NCBI GenBank assembly: GCA_037447655.1
Contig: JBBHKE010001043.1
Span: 49,561 to 113,560, forward strand
DNA length: 64,000 nt
Direction: 5' to 3'
Origin: Zygnema cylindricum
Lineage: Eukaryota > Streptophyta > Zygnematophyceae > Zygnematales > Zygnemataceae
How positions within the stretch are numbered: the first letter of the stretch is position 1; the number at the start of each line of letters is the position of its first letter. Below, piece by piece: positions 63,251 through 64,000 of the stretch. A model generated the notes under the pieces. That model was not told the DNA's origin and ran no database searches. It saw nothing but the letters and a program-made list of their open reading frames with translations. The position numbers and the translations under genes are program-made.

Positions 63251-63584
63251 CGATTTTATATATATATATGTAGATATGCATACGTATGTGTGAATACACA
63301 TACATGCATATCTATACATCAGACATACATGAGTATATATAGACATACATAATTTATATATATATGTGTATGTATGTGTGTATACACATATATGCATATC
63401 TATATACCAGACATACATGAGTACATATAGACATACAGATAAATACATATACATACATATATATACATATATACATTATATATGTATATATATGTATGTA
63501 TATGTATTTATATGTATGTCTATATATACTCATGTATGTCTGGTATATAGATTTGCATATATGTGTATACACACATACATATAT

Positions 63585-63636
<52 letters not shown>

Positions 63637-63930
63637 TATGTATGTCTATATATACTCATGTATGTCTGATATATATATATATGCATGTACACATACATAT
63701 GCATGTATACACATATATATATATATATATATATGTATATAGGGTTGCATATATATATGTATACATATATGTATTATATATCTGTATATATATATACGTT
63801 ATATATGTATATATATATGTGTGTATATATATATTTATATGTGTATATATGTGTGTGTATATATATATATTTATATGTATGTATATTATGTATATATATA
63901 TATTATATATATTTATATATTTTTATATAT

Positions 63931-63970
<40 letters not shown>

Positions 63971-64000
63971 TTTTATGTTTACATGCATATGGAAGTGTGA
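63250..64000. repeat. AT/ATGT microsatellite with inverted symmetry
   Basis: Imperfect (ta)n, (tatg)n and (taca)n. A block with gacatacatgagtatatata at about 63320 and 63410 recurs as its reverse complement at about 63520 and 63640, giving dyad symmetry around 63480. Confidence 0.9.

Overview
The window looks like nuclear DNA of a green-lineage eukaryote, most likely a streptophyte (a charophyte alga or early-diverging land plant). The reasons are plant-type leucine-rich repeats (LxxNxLSGxIPxxI), each encoded by its own 72-nt phase-2 exon, GT-AG introns, LysM domains of plant/fungal type, and dense Copia and chromovirus-like Gypsy retrotransposons. I cannot name the species. A run of 10 N at 51901-51910 shows it is a draft assembly.

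The main content of the left half is one large, intron-rich gene. On the minus strand it starts at an ATG at 34316: signal-peptide exon, LRR N-cap exon, 12 LRR exons of exactly 72 nt (31266 down to 13350), three further LRR exons of irregular length (12704 to 10952), an EGF-like exon, and the start of a papain-like (C1A) cysteine protease. An LTR retroelement fragment (about 9140-10000) sits where the catalytic-Cys exon should be. The protease then continues on the minus strand (8971 to 8038) and stops dead after the catalytic His, where a truncated Copia element begins. The same protease middle segment occurs again in opposite orientation at 2113-3214, by eye without a difference, and there it runs on into the catalytic Asn, two EGF-like exons and two LysM domains (up to 5533, plus strand). 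Inverting 3215-8037 would restore one colinear order: signal peptide - LRR-NT - about 15 LRR - EGF - C1A protease - 2 EGF - 2 LysM. So either the locus is inverted or flips through its inverted repeats, or the assembly has this segment the wrong way round. A stop plus frameshift in a protease exon (both copies) and two LRR exons of wrong length suggest that this copy is decaying.

The introns of this gene hold two GGCATT-hexamer arrays (23.1-23.7 and 27.9-30.3 kb), a 1.9-kb polypyrimidine tract (31.8-33.8 kb), duplicated intron blocks (one 429-bp pair with about 3 differences) and a paired ORF fragment resembling one nuclear-receptor-type zinc finger. Upstream of the gene (34.3-37.3 kb) is a tandem duplication with a second copy of the signal-peptide exon, and several MITEs.

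The right half is mobile DNA. A Ty1/Copia element (37407-49277, TSD ggcca) carries a second Copia element (39747-46188, TSD taaag) nested in its integrase. Both have a primer-binding site that pairs with the anticodon arm of initiator tRNA-Met, not its 3' end. Then come a hAT-like MITE with 8-bp TSD (49578-50363), foldback elements and a MITE family with palindromic ends (50.4-54.6 kb), and a degenerate chromodomain-type Gypsy element on the minus strand (54897-62730). The window ends in an AT/ATGT microsatellite (63250-64000). No rRNA, CRISPR or bona fide tRNA gene was seen.
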